DNA from: Methylorubrum aminovorans
GTDB taxonomy: Bacteria; Pseudomonadota; Alphaproteobacteria; Rhizobiales; Beijerinckiaceae
DNA: 64,000 nt
Direction of reading: 5' to 3'
Assembly (NCBI RefSeq): GCF_022179725.1
Contig: NZ_BPRC01000004.1
Location: 1-64,000 of the forward strand
The notes under the pieces were generated by a model. It did no database searches, was not told the DNA's origin, and saw only the letters and a program-made list of their open reading frames with translations. The position numbers were made by a program, and so were the translations under genes. Shown here one piece after another: positions 25,392 to 34,560 of this stretch. The first letter of the stretch is position 1, and every line of letters starts with the position of its first letter.

Positions 25392-26183
25392 TCAGCCCCT
25401 CAACCGCTGCAGCCACCCGCCGCCATGGGCGTAGGAACGCCCGCTTAGCCGGCGCAGCGCCTCCTCCGTCGAGGTGAGCGGGTGCTCGGCATAGACCTGC
25501 CCGATCTCCTCGGCCGTGTTGGGCAGCCGCGAGAACTCCTCGACGATCGCCTCGTAGTGGGTCTTGAGCGTGCGCGAGGCGGGATCGAGCCCGGTGACGA
25601 TGACGAGGCCGGTGGGCGCGGCGTCCACCAGCATTACGTCGAGATCCGGCCGGTAGCGCTTCAGGATCGGGATCACCTTCCAGACGTCGCCGGTCCACCA
25701 GTTCTCGAACGGGGTGCCGCGTCCGCGGATGCCGGCCTGCATCGGGTCGCGGTCGGCCATCGGCGCGGCCACCGGTAGGCAATCGTGCATCACGATGATC
25801 GAGTCGCGCCGGCAGATCGCCTCGGTGTTGTAGAAGTCGCGCAGCAGGAACTCGAACAGGTGCATGCCGTCGAGGAAGGCCAGATCGATCCGGCCGCCGA
25901 CGTGGCGGCGCAGGTTCAGGTTCGCGAAGAAAACGTCGCTCATCACCTGGAACAGCGAGACCCGAGCCTTGTTGGCCGCGATGTTGGTCTTGAGCTGGAA
26001 CTCCGGATCGACGGCAACGCCGTGTCGGCAGGCGATGCCGGAGAAGATGTCGCCGAAGGCGACGCCGATCTCCAGGTAGCGCCGAACCGCGGCGTTGCGG
26101 GAGAGCTTGGCCAGCACCGACCCGTAATGCTCACCCCGGTGCTCGCCGGCGATGGTGTGTCCGGGCTCGACCAATGCCGTCAT
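25392..26183 (-). CDS. Class I SAM methyltransferase-like protein
   Basis: ATG 26183 gives 263 residues and overlaps the stop of the upstream LOG gene (ATGA). The N-terminal half has RYLEIGVAFGDIFSGIACRH, a motif I-like loop (LEIGVxxG), then VDPEF as the acidic end of the second strand and DLAFLDGMHLFEFLLRDF for the Asp before the active site. This is the Methyltransf_24 / O-methyltransferase-like pattern of surface-polysaccharide or peptide modification genes. HDCLP in the middle is typical of the group. The substrate is not known. Confidence 0.75.
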   Translation of the reverse strand: MTALVEPGHTIAGEHRGEHYGSVLAKLSRNAAVRRYLEIGVAFGDIFSGIACRHGVAVDPEFQLKTNIAANKARVSLFQVMSDVFFANLNLRRHVGGRIDLAFLDGMHLFEFLLRDFYNTEAICRRDSIIVMHDCLPVAAPMADRDPMQAGIRGRGTPFENWWTGDVWKVIPILKRYRPDLDVMLVDAAPTGLVIVTGLDPASRTLKTHYEAIVEEFSRLPNTAEEIGQVYAEHPLTSTEEALRRLSGRSYAHGGGWLQRLRG

Positions 26184-26785
26184 CAGAAGCGCTTCTCGAT
26201 CAGTTCGTCCGCCAGCGGCGCCGGCTCCGACCGGGCCAGAACCTCGCTCAGCGTCTCCACCACACGGTCGGGATCTTCGCCGACGAGGTAGTTCAGGTCG
26301 AGGCCCTCGCGGATGAAACCGTGGGTGCGCATATGGTCGATCAGAGTGATCAGCGGGTCCCAGAAGCCGTTCACCGAGAGCAGCAGGATCGGCTTGCGGT
26401 GCTGGCCGAGCTGCGCCCAGGTGAGCTGCTCGACCAGTTCCTCCAGCGTGCCGATGCCGCCGGGCAGGGCGACGAAGGCGTCGGCCCGGTCGAACATCAG
26501 CCGCTTGCGGGTATGCATGTCGGAGACGACGATGGTCTCCTGCACCGCGTCGAGCATGCGCTCGCGCGATTTCAGGAAGTCGGGGATGATGCCGGTGACG
26601 GTGCCGCCCGCATCGAGCGTCGCGCCCGCGACGGTGCCCATCAGGCCGACATTGCCGCCGCCATAGACGAGCTTGACGCCCGCGCGGGCGAGCGCGGTGC
26701 CGAGCCGGCGCGCGGCGTCGGCGAAGGCCGGATCGCCGCCGAAGCCGGATCCGCAATAGACACAGACGGAGGTGAGCTGGGCCAT
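26183..26785 (-). CDS. LOG-family cytokinin riboside 5'-monophosphate phosphoribohydrolase
   Basis: ATG 26785 (MAQLTSVCVYCGSGFG) gives 200 residues, standard for the TIGR00730/LOG family. The motifs are GGGNVGLMG (~43-51) and PGGIGTLEEL (~110-119), plus SDMHTRKRLMF. Members remove ribose 5-phosphate from nucleotide 5'-monophosphates, including cytokinin precursors; many bacterial members act on AMP. Methylotrophs of plant surfaces make cytokinins, so a role there is possible but unproven. The stop overlaps the ATG of the methyltransferase gene, so the two are probably translated together. Confidence 0.9.
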   Translation of the reverse strand: MAQLTSVCVYCGSGFGGDPAFADAARRLGTALARAGVKLVYGGGNVGLMGTVAGATLDAGGTVTGIIPDFLKSRERMLDAVQETIVVSDMHTRKRLMFDRADAFVALPGGIGTLEELVEQLTWAQLGQHRKPILLLSVNGFWDPLITLIDHMRTHGFIREGLDLNYLVGEDPDRVVETLSEVLARSEPAPLADELIEKRF

Positions 26786-27013
26786 CACGCGTCTCCCCGG
26801 CGGCGATCGAGGGATGCGTCCAGCCCCGGCTTCCTGCGCCCGTCCAAGCGAAAGACTGCTGAGGTCGCGCGGCAAAAATGGGTAGGCGCGTGATCGAGCT
26901 TTGGTGTTCTTCTCATGTTCGTTAATATGTCACCGGTTTTAGACGGGTTGTCGACAATCGGCGGCGCAGTGGTCTCGCCCGCGGCAGCCCGAGGCGTACG
27001 GGAGTGACCGGCC

Positions 27014-28624
27014 ATGACGGCTGAGGTGCGGCGAAGCATCGTCCTCGCGACAGCGGGGCTGCTCGGCGGCTTCGCCATGGTGGTCGCGCTGTTCGGGACC
27101 GGGGAGCTTCTCAAGCGCAACGCGGCGGTCAATCCTTCTGCCGAAACACCGGCCAAGCCGGAACAACCTTCGGCCGGAGCGGAGACCGGCGACCGCGCGA
27201 GCGAGGGCCCCTCGAAGGCTCCTTCCACGAGCTCCCCTCATGCCGCCCTCGGAGCCCTATCGCAAGAGGGCGCAGGGGCGGACGCGTCCCCGGCACGTGA
27301 GGCACAGCCGCGCCAGGACGACGGGACACCGAGCTTCGACATCGTGCGGGTCGAGCCGGACGGGGCGAGCGTCATCGCGGGGCGTGCGGCCCCCAACAGC
27401 CGCGTCGAGCTTCTGCGCGACGGAAGAGCCTTCGCCACGGCGCAAGCGGATGCGGCCGGACAGTTTGCCTTGACGCCGCCCGACCTGCCGACGGGCACGA
27501 GCGAGATCGCCTTGCGCGCCACCGGCGCCGACGGCAAGCCGCTGCCGGGGCGCGAGAGCGTGACGGTCGTGGTGGCGGAGAAGCGCGATACCAAGCCGCT
27601 GATCGCCCTGAGCGCCCCCGACGCGCCGACGCGGGTGCTGTCCCAGCCCGACGCGCCCGAGTCTGCCGGCCGGCAGCCCGCGAAGGCACTCGCGGGAACG
27701 CCCGGCCCGGCCGCATCCGCACCGGCCGCGGGGCCGCGCGAGGGTGACAAGGCGGCGGGTCCCGTCCGCATCGTCAGCGTGGACGCGCAGGAGGGCGGGC
27801 GCCTTCACGTCACCGGTCAGGCGACGGCGTGGAGCAGCCTGCGTCTCTACCTCAACGACACCATGGTGGCCTCGGGCCAGTCAGGGGCCGACGGGCGGGT
27901 CGCCTTCACCATCGGGCGTGGCGTGAAGCCGGGCGCCTACCGGATCCGCGTCGATTCCGTCGATCCGGCCGGCGGGAAGGTGAAGGCCCGCGCCGAAGTC
28001 GCCTTCGCCTATCCCGACAGCGTGCCGCCGACGCGCTATGCGGATGCGGGCTCAGCCGGCACCGCGAAGCCCGAAGGTGTGCCGGCGGCTCCGAACCGGG
28101 AGCAGGCGGCGGCCGAACCGCGCTCCAGGGCACCGGAGCCCGACGGCGCAAACCGCCCGGCGGCGCCGGCAGCGAAAACCAAGACGGCGGAGGTCAGTCC
28201 CGCGCCGAGCCTCGCGGCCGCCTCGCCCAGGGCGGCCGGCACCGCGCCGGATCGTCCCATGGCATCGGGCACGCCGTCGCTGGCCGCGTCCTCGGGGGCC
28301 ACGGCGCCGACGCCGGGGGCGGATCGCAGGGCTGCCACCGCCCTCGCGCCAAGCCTTCCGGGCGGAACGCCCCCCGCACCCGAAGCAGGCGCCGTGTTCG
28401 TGCCCGAGATCAACACCGCCCGGATCACCCGCGGCGACAGCCTGTGGCAGATCAGCCGGCGCGCTTACGGGCGCGGCAACCGCTACACCGTGATCTACGA
28501 CGCGAACCAGGATCAGATCCGCGACCCGAACCGAATCTATCCCGGCCAGATGTTCGTGCTGCCGAAAGACGCCCCCGCGAAGGACGCACCCTCGGCGCGA
28601 AGCGGCTCGGATCGCCGCACCTGA
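27014..28624 (+). CDS. LysM-domain cell-envelope protein
   Basis: A 536-residue protein with a membrane helix at ~8-28 (IVLATAGLLGGFAMVVALF) and no clear signal cleavage. Residues ~30-105 and ~330-470 are Ala/Pro/Gly-rich linkers. Two Ig-like segments (~105-185 and ~250-325; e.g. VEPDGASVIAGRAAPNSRVELLRDG and RLHVTGQATAWSSLRLYLN) resemble each other. A LysM domain for peptidoglycan binding sits at ~473-522 (ARITRGDSLWQISRRAYG, YPGQMFVLP). This layout is common in alphaproteobacterial envelope proteins. ATG 27014 is preceded by GGAG at 27000-27003. The exact function is unknown. Confidence 0.85.
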   Translation: MTAEVRRSIVLATAGLLGGFAMVVALFGTGELLKRNAAVNPSAETPAKPEQPSAGAETGDRASEGPSKAPSTSSPHAALGALSQEGAGADASPAREAQPRQDDGTPSFDIVRVEPDGASVIAGRAAPNSRVELLRDGRAFATAQADAAGQFALTPPDLPTGTSEIALRATGADGKPLPGRESVTVVVAEKRDTKPLIALSAPDAPTRVLSQPDAPESAGRQPAKALAGTPGPAASAPAAGPREGDKAAGPVRIVSVDAQEGGRLHVTGQATAWSSLRLYLNDTMVASGQSGADGRVAFTIGRGVKPGAYRIRVDSVDPAGGKVKARAEVAFAYPDSVPPTRYADAGSAGTAKPEGVPAAPNREQAAAEPRSRAPEPDGANRPAAPAAKTKTAEVSPAPSLAAASPRAAGTAPDRPMASGTPSLAASSGATAPTPGADRRAATALAPSLPGGTPPAPEAGAVFVPEINTARITRGDSLWQISRRAYGRGNRYTVIYDANQDQIRDPNRIYPGQMFVLPKDAPAKDAPSARSGSDRRT

Positions 28625-28733
28625 CGGAAGGGACGGAGGCTCCGGCACCGCAGAGGGTGCGCGATCCTTCGCAAGCGCCTATATGCGCCACGCGACGGCC
28701 GCCTCGCGCCGAGAGAATTTTCCGAACCTCACG

Positions 28734-30656
28734 ATGGCAAAAGCACCCGCGCCGGCGGGGGAGGGTGCGTCCGCGCCCCTCGAACGCCCCGGCCTCCTGA
28801 CAACCTATCGCCGGCTCTGGCCCTATCTCTGGCCGCACGGCCGCGCCGACCTCCAGCGCCGGGTGTTCATCGCCTTCGGTCTGCTCTTCGTCGCCAAGGC
28901 CGCGACGATGGTGATGCCGTTCACCTTCAAATGGGCGACCGACGCGCTGGTCGCGGCGGTGGGCGAGAAGGGTGCCGCGGCAGCCGTGCCGGCGGGCCTC
29001 GTCTCGGCGCCCTTCCTCTTGATTGGACTCTACGGTCTGTCGCGCATCGCCATGGCCGGGCTGACGCAGGTGCGCGACGGCCTGTTCGCCAAGGTCGCGA
29101 TGCACGCGGTGCGCAAGCTCGCGCTGCAGACCTTCGAGCATATGCACCGGCTGTCGCTCCGCTTCCATCTGGAGCGCAAGACCGGCGGCCTCACTCGCGT
29201 GCTGGAGCGCGGCCGCTCGGGCATCGAGGAACTGTCGCGCCTGATGGTGCTGACCCTGGTGCCGACCATCGTCGAGCTGGTGCTCGTGCTCGGCATCCTC
29301 GCCTACGAGTTCGACTGGCTCTACTCGGTGGTCGTGGCGAGCATGATCGCCGCCTATCTCGGCTTCACCTGGAAGGCGACCGAGTGGCGCATCGGCATCC
29401 GCCGCCGGATGAACAACTCCGACACGGAGGCCAACACCAAAGCGGTCGACTCGCTGCTGAACTTCGAGACGGTGAAGTATTTTGGCGCGGAGAACCGCGA
29501 GACTGCTCGCTACGACGCCTCGATGGAGCGCTACGAGAAGGCCTCGACCCAGACCTACGTCTCCCTCGCCGTGCTCAACGCCGGCCAGGCGGTGATCTTC
29601 ACCCTCGGTATGACGGCGGTGATGTGGCTCGCCGCCCGCGACATCATGGCCGGACGCACCACGATCGGCGGCTTCGTGCTCGTCAACACGATGCTGGTGC
29701 AGCTCTCGATGCCGCTCAACTTCATGGGGATGATCTACCGCGAGATCAAACAGGCGCTGATCGACATCGACGACATGTTCCTGATCCTCCAGCGCAATCC
29801 CGAGATCGCCGACCGGCCGGGCGCACCACCGCTGAAGGTCGAGGCCGGCACCGTCCGCTTCGAGGACGTGCGCTTCGCCTACATCCCGGAGCGGCCGATC
29901 CTGCGCGGAATCTCGTTCGAGGTGCCGGCGGGCCGCACGGTGGCCATCGTCGGCCCCTCGGGGGCGGGCAAGTCGACGCTCTCGCGCCTGTTGTTTCGCT
30001 TCTACGAGCCGAATGCAGGGCGCATCACCATTGATGGGCAGGACATCGCCAGCGTGCGCCAGGACAGATTGCGCGCGGCGATCGGCATGGTCCCGCAGGA
30101 CACGGTGCTGTTCAACGACACCATCGGCTACAACATCCGCTATGGCCGCTGGGACGCGTCCGAGGCCGAGGTGCGCGAGGCCGCGCGCCTCGCCCAGATC
30201 GACCGCTTCATCGAGAGCCTGCCGGAGGGCTACGACACGCCGGTGGGTGAGCGCGGCCTGAAGCTCTCGGGCGGCGAGAAGCAGCGCGTGGCGATCGCCC
30301 GCACCATCCTGAAGGGTCCGCCGATCCTCGTCCTCGACGAGGCAACCTCGGCGCTCGATTCGTTCACCGAGCGCGAGATCCAGGCCGCCCTCGACCGGGT
30401 CAGCCAGGGCCGCACCACGCTCGTGATCGCCCACCGGCTCTCGACCGTGATCAACGCTGACGAGATCCTGGTGCTCGATCAGGGCCGCGTCGTCGAGCGC
30501 GGCGACCATACCAGCCTGCTCGCCCGCGGCGGCGTCTACGCCGCCCTGTGGAACCGCCAGCGCGAGGCGGACGCCGCCCGCGAGGCGCTCAAGCGCGCCG
30601 AGGACGAGCGCTCGCTGGCCGAATCCGTCCGGCCGGAGCCGGTGCCGGTGCCCTGA
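28734..30656 (+). CDS. Atm1-type ABC exporter (ABC-transporter ATP-binding/permease)
   Basis: An in-frame ATG at 28683 is also possible; 28734 (MAKAPAPAGEG) is chosen because the fold starts ~35 residues later. The product is 640 residues: a six-helix exporter permease (~45-345) followed by an ATPase domain. Motifs are Walker A GPSGAGKST, the Q-loop, signature LSGGEKQR, Walker B ILVLDEATSALD and the H-loop. The permease has FETVKYFGAENRE and RRMNNSDTEANTKAVDSLLN, typical of the Atm1/ABCB7 branch. That branch exports glutathione-linked sulfur or metal compounds for iron-sulfur or heavy-metal handling. The next gene, psd, is 75 bases downstream and of unrelated function. Confidence 0.9.
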   Translation: MAKAPAPAGEGASAPLERPGLLTTYRRLWPYLWPHGRADLQRRVFIAFGLLFVAKAATMVMPFTFKWATDALVAAVGEKGAAAAVPAGLVSAPFLLIGLYGLSRIAMAGLTQVRDGLFAKVAMHAVRKLALQTFEHMHRLSLRFHLERKTGGLTRVLERGRSGIEELSRLMVLTLVPTIVELVLVLGILAYEFDWLYSVVVASMIAAYLGFTWKATEWRIGIRRRMNNSDTEANTKAVDSLLNFETVKYFGAENRETARYDASMERYEKASTQTYVSLAVLNAGQAVIFTLGMTAVMWLAARDIMAGRTTIGGFVLVNTMLVQLSMPLNFMGMIYREIKQALIDIDDMFLILQRNPEIADRPGAPPLKVEAGTVRFEDVRFAYIPERPILRGISFEVPAGRTVAIVGPSGAGKSTLSRLLFRFYEPNAGRITIDGQDIASVRQDRLRAAIGMVPQDTVLFNDTIGYNIRYGRWDASEAEVREAARLAQIDRFIESLPEGYDTPVGERGLKLSGGEKQRVAIARTILKGPPILVLDEATSALDSFTEREIQAALDRVSQGRTTLVIAHRLSTVINADEILVLDQGRVVERGDHTSLLARGGVYAALWNRQREADAAREALKRAEDERSLAESVRPEPVPVP

Positions 30657-30731
30657 CCAGCGGTTGACGGAACCGCGCCCCCCTGCCATCCGGCGGGGAC
30701 GATTCGCCCCGCCGGAGTCCAACGGGAGCCC

Positions 30732-31442
30732 ATGACCGACCTCATCGAGACGATCCGCCGGACGCTCGTGCCGATCCACAAGGAAGGCTACCCCTTCATC
30801 CTGATCGGCATCGTGCTCACCGTGGTGCTCGGCTACTTCTCGCAGTTCTTCGGCTGGATCTTCCTGATCCTCACCCTCTGGGTCTGCTACTTCTTCCGCG
30901 ACCCCGAGCGGGTGGTGCCGGTCGGCGACGGACTCATCGTCTCGCCCGCCGACGGGCGCGTGAACCTGATCTCGACCGTGCTGCCGCCGCCGGAACTCGA
31001 CCTCTCGCACGAGCCGATGCTGCGGATCTCGGTGTTCATGAACGTGTTCGACTGTCACGTGAACCGGGTGCCGGTCTCGGGCAAGATCGGCCAAATCCAT
31101 TATACGCCGGGCCTGTTCCTCAATGCCGAGCTCGACAAGGCGAGCGAGGACAACGAGCGCAACGGCCTCGTCATGGAGACGACCCATCGCGGCCAGCCGG
31201 TGCGCATCGGCGTGGTGCAGATCGCCGGGCTCGTGGCGCGGCGCATCGTCGGGTTCGTCTCGGCGGGCGACACCAAGCAGGTCGGCGAGCGCTTCGGCCT
31301 CATCCGCTTCGGCTCGCGGGTCGATGTCTACCTGCCGGTCGGCACCCGCGTGATGGTCGGCCTCGGCCAGAAGGCGGTGGCCGGCGAGACCGTGCTGGCC
31401 GATCTCGGCGGCGGGGCCGAGCGGGCCTTCCGCCGCATCTGA
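30732..31442 (+). CDS. psd: Phosphatidylserine decarboxylase proenzyme
   Basis: A 236-residue protein of the short, membrane-bound bacterial type. Residues ~15-55 hold hydrophobic helices ([19 protein letters not shown]). The self-cleavage site is GS at 194-195 in [13 protein letters not shown]; the serine becomes the pyruvoyl group. His residues in [13 protein letters not shown] complete the active site. It makes phosphatidylethanolamine from phosphatidylserine in the inner membrane. It precedes pssA, separated by 21 bases, so both steps of PE synthesis are encoded in one operon. Confidence 0.95.
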   Translation: MTDLIETIRRTLVPIHKEGYPFILIGIVLTVVLGYFSQFFGWIFLILTLWVCYFFRDPERVVPVGDGLIVSPADGRVNLISTVLPPPELDLSHEPMLRISVFMNVFDCHVNRVPVSGKIGQIHYTPGLFLNAELDKASEDNERNGLVMETTHRGQPVRIGVVQIAGLVARRIVGFVSAGDTKQVGERFGLIRFGSRVDVYLPVGTRVMVGLGQKAVAGETVLADLGGGAERAFRRI

Positions 31443-31463
31443 TCTTTCGTGCAGAAGGGCGCC

Positions 31464-32357
31464 ATGGGCAGAAGCGACGAGCCGAGAGACACGTCGAGAG
31501 ACGAGTCGAGGGACGACATGGACGATCTGTTCCCGCCCTTCGCGCCGGACGTGAACGATCGGCCGCGCCGGTTCCGGCCGGTGCCGTTCCGCCTGATCGC
31601 ACCGAACATGATCACCCTGCTCGCGCTCTGCCTCGGGCTGACCGCAATTCGGCTCGCCTTCGAGGGTCGGTTCGAGCCAGCGGTGATCGCGGTCATCGTC
31701 GCCGCCGGCCTCGACGGCATCGACGGCCGCGTGGCGCGCCTTCTGAAGGGGACCTCGCGCTTCGGCGCCGAGCTCGATTCGCTCGCCGACTTCGTCAATT
31801 TCGGCTGCGCCCCGGCGCTGATCCTCTACAGCTTCACCCTTCACAACCTGAAATCCGTCGGCTGGATCGTGGCGCTCGTCTTCGCCATCGCCATGTGCCT
31901 GCGGCTCGCGCGCTTCAACGCGATGCTCGACGATCCCAATCGCCCCGAATGGAAGAAGGACTTCTTCGTCGGCATGCCGGCACCGGCCGGTGCCATCACC
32001 GGCATGCTGCCGCTCTACCTGCACTTCCTCGGCCTCGATTTCAGCGCCTGGGGCCGGCCGGTGATCCTCGTCTACGTGCTGGTCATCGCGCTCCTCGTCG
32101 TCTCGACCGTACCGACCTTCTCCGGCAAGACCTGGGGCAAGCGGGTGCCGCGCGACCTCGTGGTGCCGATCTTCCTCGTCGTGGTGGTGGGCTTCGGCCT
32201 CGTCATCAGCTTCCCGTTCGAGGCGATGGCGGCGGTCAGCGTCGCTTATCTCGCGGGCCTTCCCTTCGGCGCCGCACAGTATCGCAAGCGGCTGAAGCAG
32301 GAGGCGAGCGCGCCGGTCGTGCCGACTCAGAACAGCCCGTCCGCTCCGAAGGTTTAG
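31464..32357 (+). CDS. pssA: CDP-diacylglycerol--serine O-phosphatidyltransferase
   Basis: A GTG at 31449 would give 302 residues. ATG 31464 is preferred because AGAAGG lies six bases before it; it gives 297 residues. After a ~30-residue polar start the membrane helices begin. The CDP-alcohol phosphotransferase motif DGIDGRVARLLKGTSRFGAELDSLAD is present over 26 residues; its key residues are the four Asp, the Gly and the Arg. The C-terminus is basic. The enzyme supplies phosphatidylserine to Psd, encoded just upstream. Confidence 0.95.
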   Translation: MGRSDEPRDTSRDESRDDMDDLFPPFAPDVNDRPRRFRPVPFRLIAPNMITLLALCLGLTAIRLAFEGRFEPAVIAVIVAAGLDGIDGRVARLLKGTSRFGAELDSLADFVNFGCAPALILYSFTLHNLKSVGWIVALVFAIAMCLRLARFNAMLDDPNRPEWKKDFFVGMPAPAGAITGMLPLYLHFLGLDFSAWGRPVILVYVLVIALLVVSTVPTFSGKTWGKRVPRDLVVPIFLVVVVGFGLVISFPFEAMAAVSVAYLAGLPFGAAQYRKRLKQEASAPVVPTQNSPSAPKV

Positions 32358-32523
32358 CACCATCCCGAAAAGGGGACGCCGGCTTTCAAAGCTCGTGATG
32401 TCCAAGCCATAACCCGGAGTATCCAGGATCCGCCCTTCACGGCCGATTCGATGATCGGGTTAAGGATGCGGGCGAGTCGGTCGTGGCTATCCCGTACCGG
32501 CCAACAGGATCGAGGAGGCCGTT

Positions 32524-33591
32524 GTGACCGGACCGACAGCGGGACCGAGCGTTTTCGCGGGCCTCGTCGGCATCGCCCTTCCAATCGTCCAAGCGCCGAT
32601 GGTTGGGCCGAAAGCGAGGCTCGCCGCCGCCGTCAGCGGCGCGGGGGGCCTGGGCTCGCTTGCCTGCGCCGCGCTCACGCCCGATCAGATCCGCGCCGAG
32701 GTTGCGCAGATCCGGGTCGCGACGGACGCGCCGTTCAACCTGAACTTCTTCTGCCACGCGCCCGCCGCTGCCGATGCGGGGCGCGAAGCGGCGTGGCGGT
32801 CGGCGCTCACTCCCTACTACGAAGAGCTCGGTCTCGATCCGGCGGCGCCGGTCACGATGGCCAACCGTGCCCCCTTCGATGACGCCATGGCGGAGGTGGT
32901 GGCCGAGCTGCGCCCGCGCGTGGTCAGCTTCCATTTCGGCTTGCCGGCCGAGCCATTGCTACGGCGGGTGCGGGAGGCGGGCTGCCTGATCCTGTCCTCG
33001 GCGACGACCGTCCGGGAGGCGCGCTGGCTCGCTGAGCGTGGCGTCGATGCGGTGATCGCACAGGGCGCGGAGGCCGGCGGTCACCGCGGCATGTTCCTCA
33101 CCGACGCACCGGCCTCGCAGGTCGGCACCATTGCCCTGGTGCCGCAGATCGTGGACGCCGTGGACGTGCCGGTGATCGCCGCTGGCGGGATCGCCGAACC
33201 CCGTGGCGTGGCGGCGGCCTTCGCCCTCGGTGCCGGCGCGGTCCAGGTCGGGACCGCCTATCTGCGCTGCCCCGAGGCCGGCATTTCCGCGCCCTACCGC
33301 GCCGCCCTGAACGCCGCGCGGGACGAGGATACGGCGCTCACGAACGTGCTCACCGGCCGTCCGGCCCGTGGCCTCCTGAACCGTGTCGTGCGGGAACTCG
33401 GCCCGCTCAGCGCGGCGGCTCCGGCCTTTCCCGGCGCCGCGGTTGCGCTCCAGCCCCTTCGCACGGCTGCCGAGGCGCAAGGCTCGGGCGATTTCTCACC
33501 GCTCTGGTCGGGCCAGGCCGTCGGGCTTTCGCGGGAACGGCCGGCGGCCGAACTGACCCGCCTGCTGGCGACCGGCGTGCCGAGCCTCTGA
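32524..33591 (+). CDS. Nitronate monooxygenase
   Basis: GTG 32524 has AGGAGG seven bases upstream and gives 355 residues. It is an FMN-dependent TIM barrel of the NMO/2-nitropropane dioxygenase type: PIVQAPMVG at the start, SGAGGLGSLA, FNLNFFCHAP, the catalytic region AQGAEAGGHRGMF, and VIAAGGIAEPRGVAAAFALGAGAVQVGTAYL. The catalytic His is the one in GGHRG. The enzyme oxidises alkyl nitronates such as propionate-3-nitronate. The terminator at 33601-33626 separates it from the convergent rpsD. Confidence 0.9.
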   Translation: MTGPTAGPSVFAGLVGIALPIVQAPMVGPKARLAAAVSGAGGLGSLACAALTPDQIRAEVAQIRVATDAPFNLNFFCHAPAAADAGREAAWRSALTPYYEELGLDPAAPVTMANRAPFDDAMAEVVAELRPRVVSFHFGLPAEPLLRRVREAGCLILSSATTVREARWLAERGVDAVIAQGAEAGGHRGMFLTDAPASQVGTIALVPQIVDAVDVPVIAAGGIAEPRGVAAAFALGAGAVQVGTAYLRCPEAGISAPYRAALNAARDEDTALTNVLTGRPARGLLNRVVRELGPLSAAAPAFPGAAVALQPLRTAAEAQGSGDFSPLWSGQAVGLSRERPAAELTRLLATGVPSL

Positions 33592-33600
33592 CAACAAAAA

Positions 33601-33626
33601 AGGGCCGCCCCGAGGGGCGGCCCTTT
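33601..33626. terminator. Bidirectional rho-independent terminator
   Basis: AGGGCCGCCCC (33601-33611) pairs with GGGGCGGCCCT (33615-33625) around a three-base loop (GAG). A's precede the stem and T's follow it (CCCTTTCGG). It lies between the convergent nitronate monooxygenase and rpsD stops and can end both transcripts. Confidence 0.8.
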
Positions 33627-33655
33627 CGGTTTCCGAAGAAGCTCCGGATTATAAA

Positions 33656-34273
33656 TTAGCGGGAGTAGAACTCGATGACGAGGTTCGGCTCCATCTGCAC
33701 CGGGTAGGGCACCTCGGAGAGGCCCGGGATCCGGGTGACACGGGCGGTCATCTTCTGATGATCGACCTCGATGTAGTCCGGCACGTCGCGCTCGGCGAGC
33801 TGCGAGGCCACGACCACGATCTCGAGCTGGCGAGAGGCTTCCTTCACCTCGATCACGTCACCGGCCTTAACCTGGTAGCTCGGGATGTTGACCCGGCGGC
33901 CGTTGACCTTGATGTGCCCGTGGTTGACGAACTGGCGCGCGGCGAACGGGGTCGCGACGAACTTCGAACGGTACACCACGGCATCGAGGCGGCGCTCGAG
34001 CAGGCCGATCAGGTTCTCGCCGGAGTCACCGCGCAGGCGGATCGCCTCGGCGTAGTAGCGGCGGAACTGCTTCTCGGTGATGTTGCCGTAGTAGCCCTTG
34101 AGCTTCTGCTTGGCGCGCAGCTGCGTGCCGAAGTCGCTCATCTTGCCCTTGCGGCGCTGGCCGTGCTGGCCGGGGCCGTATTCGCGGCGGTTCACGGGGC
34201 TCTTCGGGCGGCCCCAGATGTTCTGGCCCATGCGGCGATCGAGCTTGTGCTTCGCCTGGACGCGTTTTGACAT
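33656..34273 (-). CDS. rpsD: 30S ribosomal protein S4
   Basis: ATG 34273 ([16 protein letters not shown]) gives 205 residues, the usual alphaproteobacterial S4 length; the frame further upstream is not conserved. The N-terminal region binds 16S rRNA ([12 protein letters not shown]). The S4 domain at ~94-157 has [33 protein letters not shown]4 is a primary assembly protein of the small subunit and regulates its own operon in some bacteria. Here it stands alone. A terminator follows. Confidence 0.98.
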   Translation of the reverse strand: MSKRVQAKHKLDRRMGQNIWGRPKSPVNRREYGPGQHGQRRKGKMSDFGTQLRAKQKLKGYYGNITEKQFRRYYAEAIRLRGDSGENLIGLLERRLDAVVYRSKFVATPFAARQFVNHGHIKVNGRRVNIPSYQVKAGDVIEVKEASRQLEIVVVASQLAERDVPDYIEVDHQKMTARVTRIPGLSEVPYPVQMEPNLVIEFYSR

Positions 34274-34560
34274 CGCTGTTCCTCTGGAACAAATTTTTGA
34301 GGAACGCGCCCTCCTCTCCCTCTTCGCCGGAGCGGTGAGGGCGACAGGGCGGCTGTTACCGCCCACGGGTGCGCATTAAATGCGACGGGGCCCCAAACCG
34401 GAGCCCCGTACACGAGCGGGTGCCTAGACGAGAACGCCGGGACCGTCAATGCCGCGAGCGGACCGCGACGCCGCTGCACCCCGAAGCTCAACCCTTCGTT
34501 AACCCTGGTATCGCCTGAATCGCGCGAGAGAATCCCCCAGATTTTACGGAGCGCCGACCC

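Noticed and set aside
28452..32405. 1317-codon minus-strand frame opposite the Atm1 exporter, psd and pssA genes
   Set aside because: It is the anti-sense shadow of high-GC genes; Arg/His/Asp-rich without domains.
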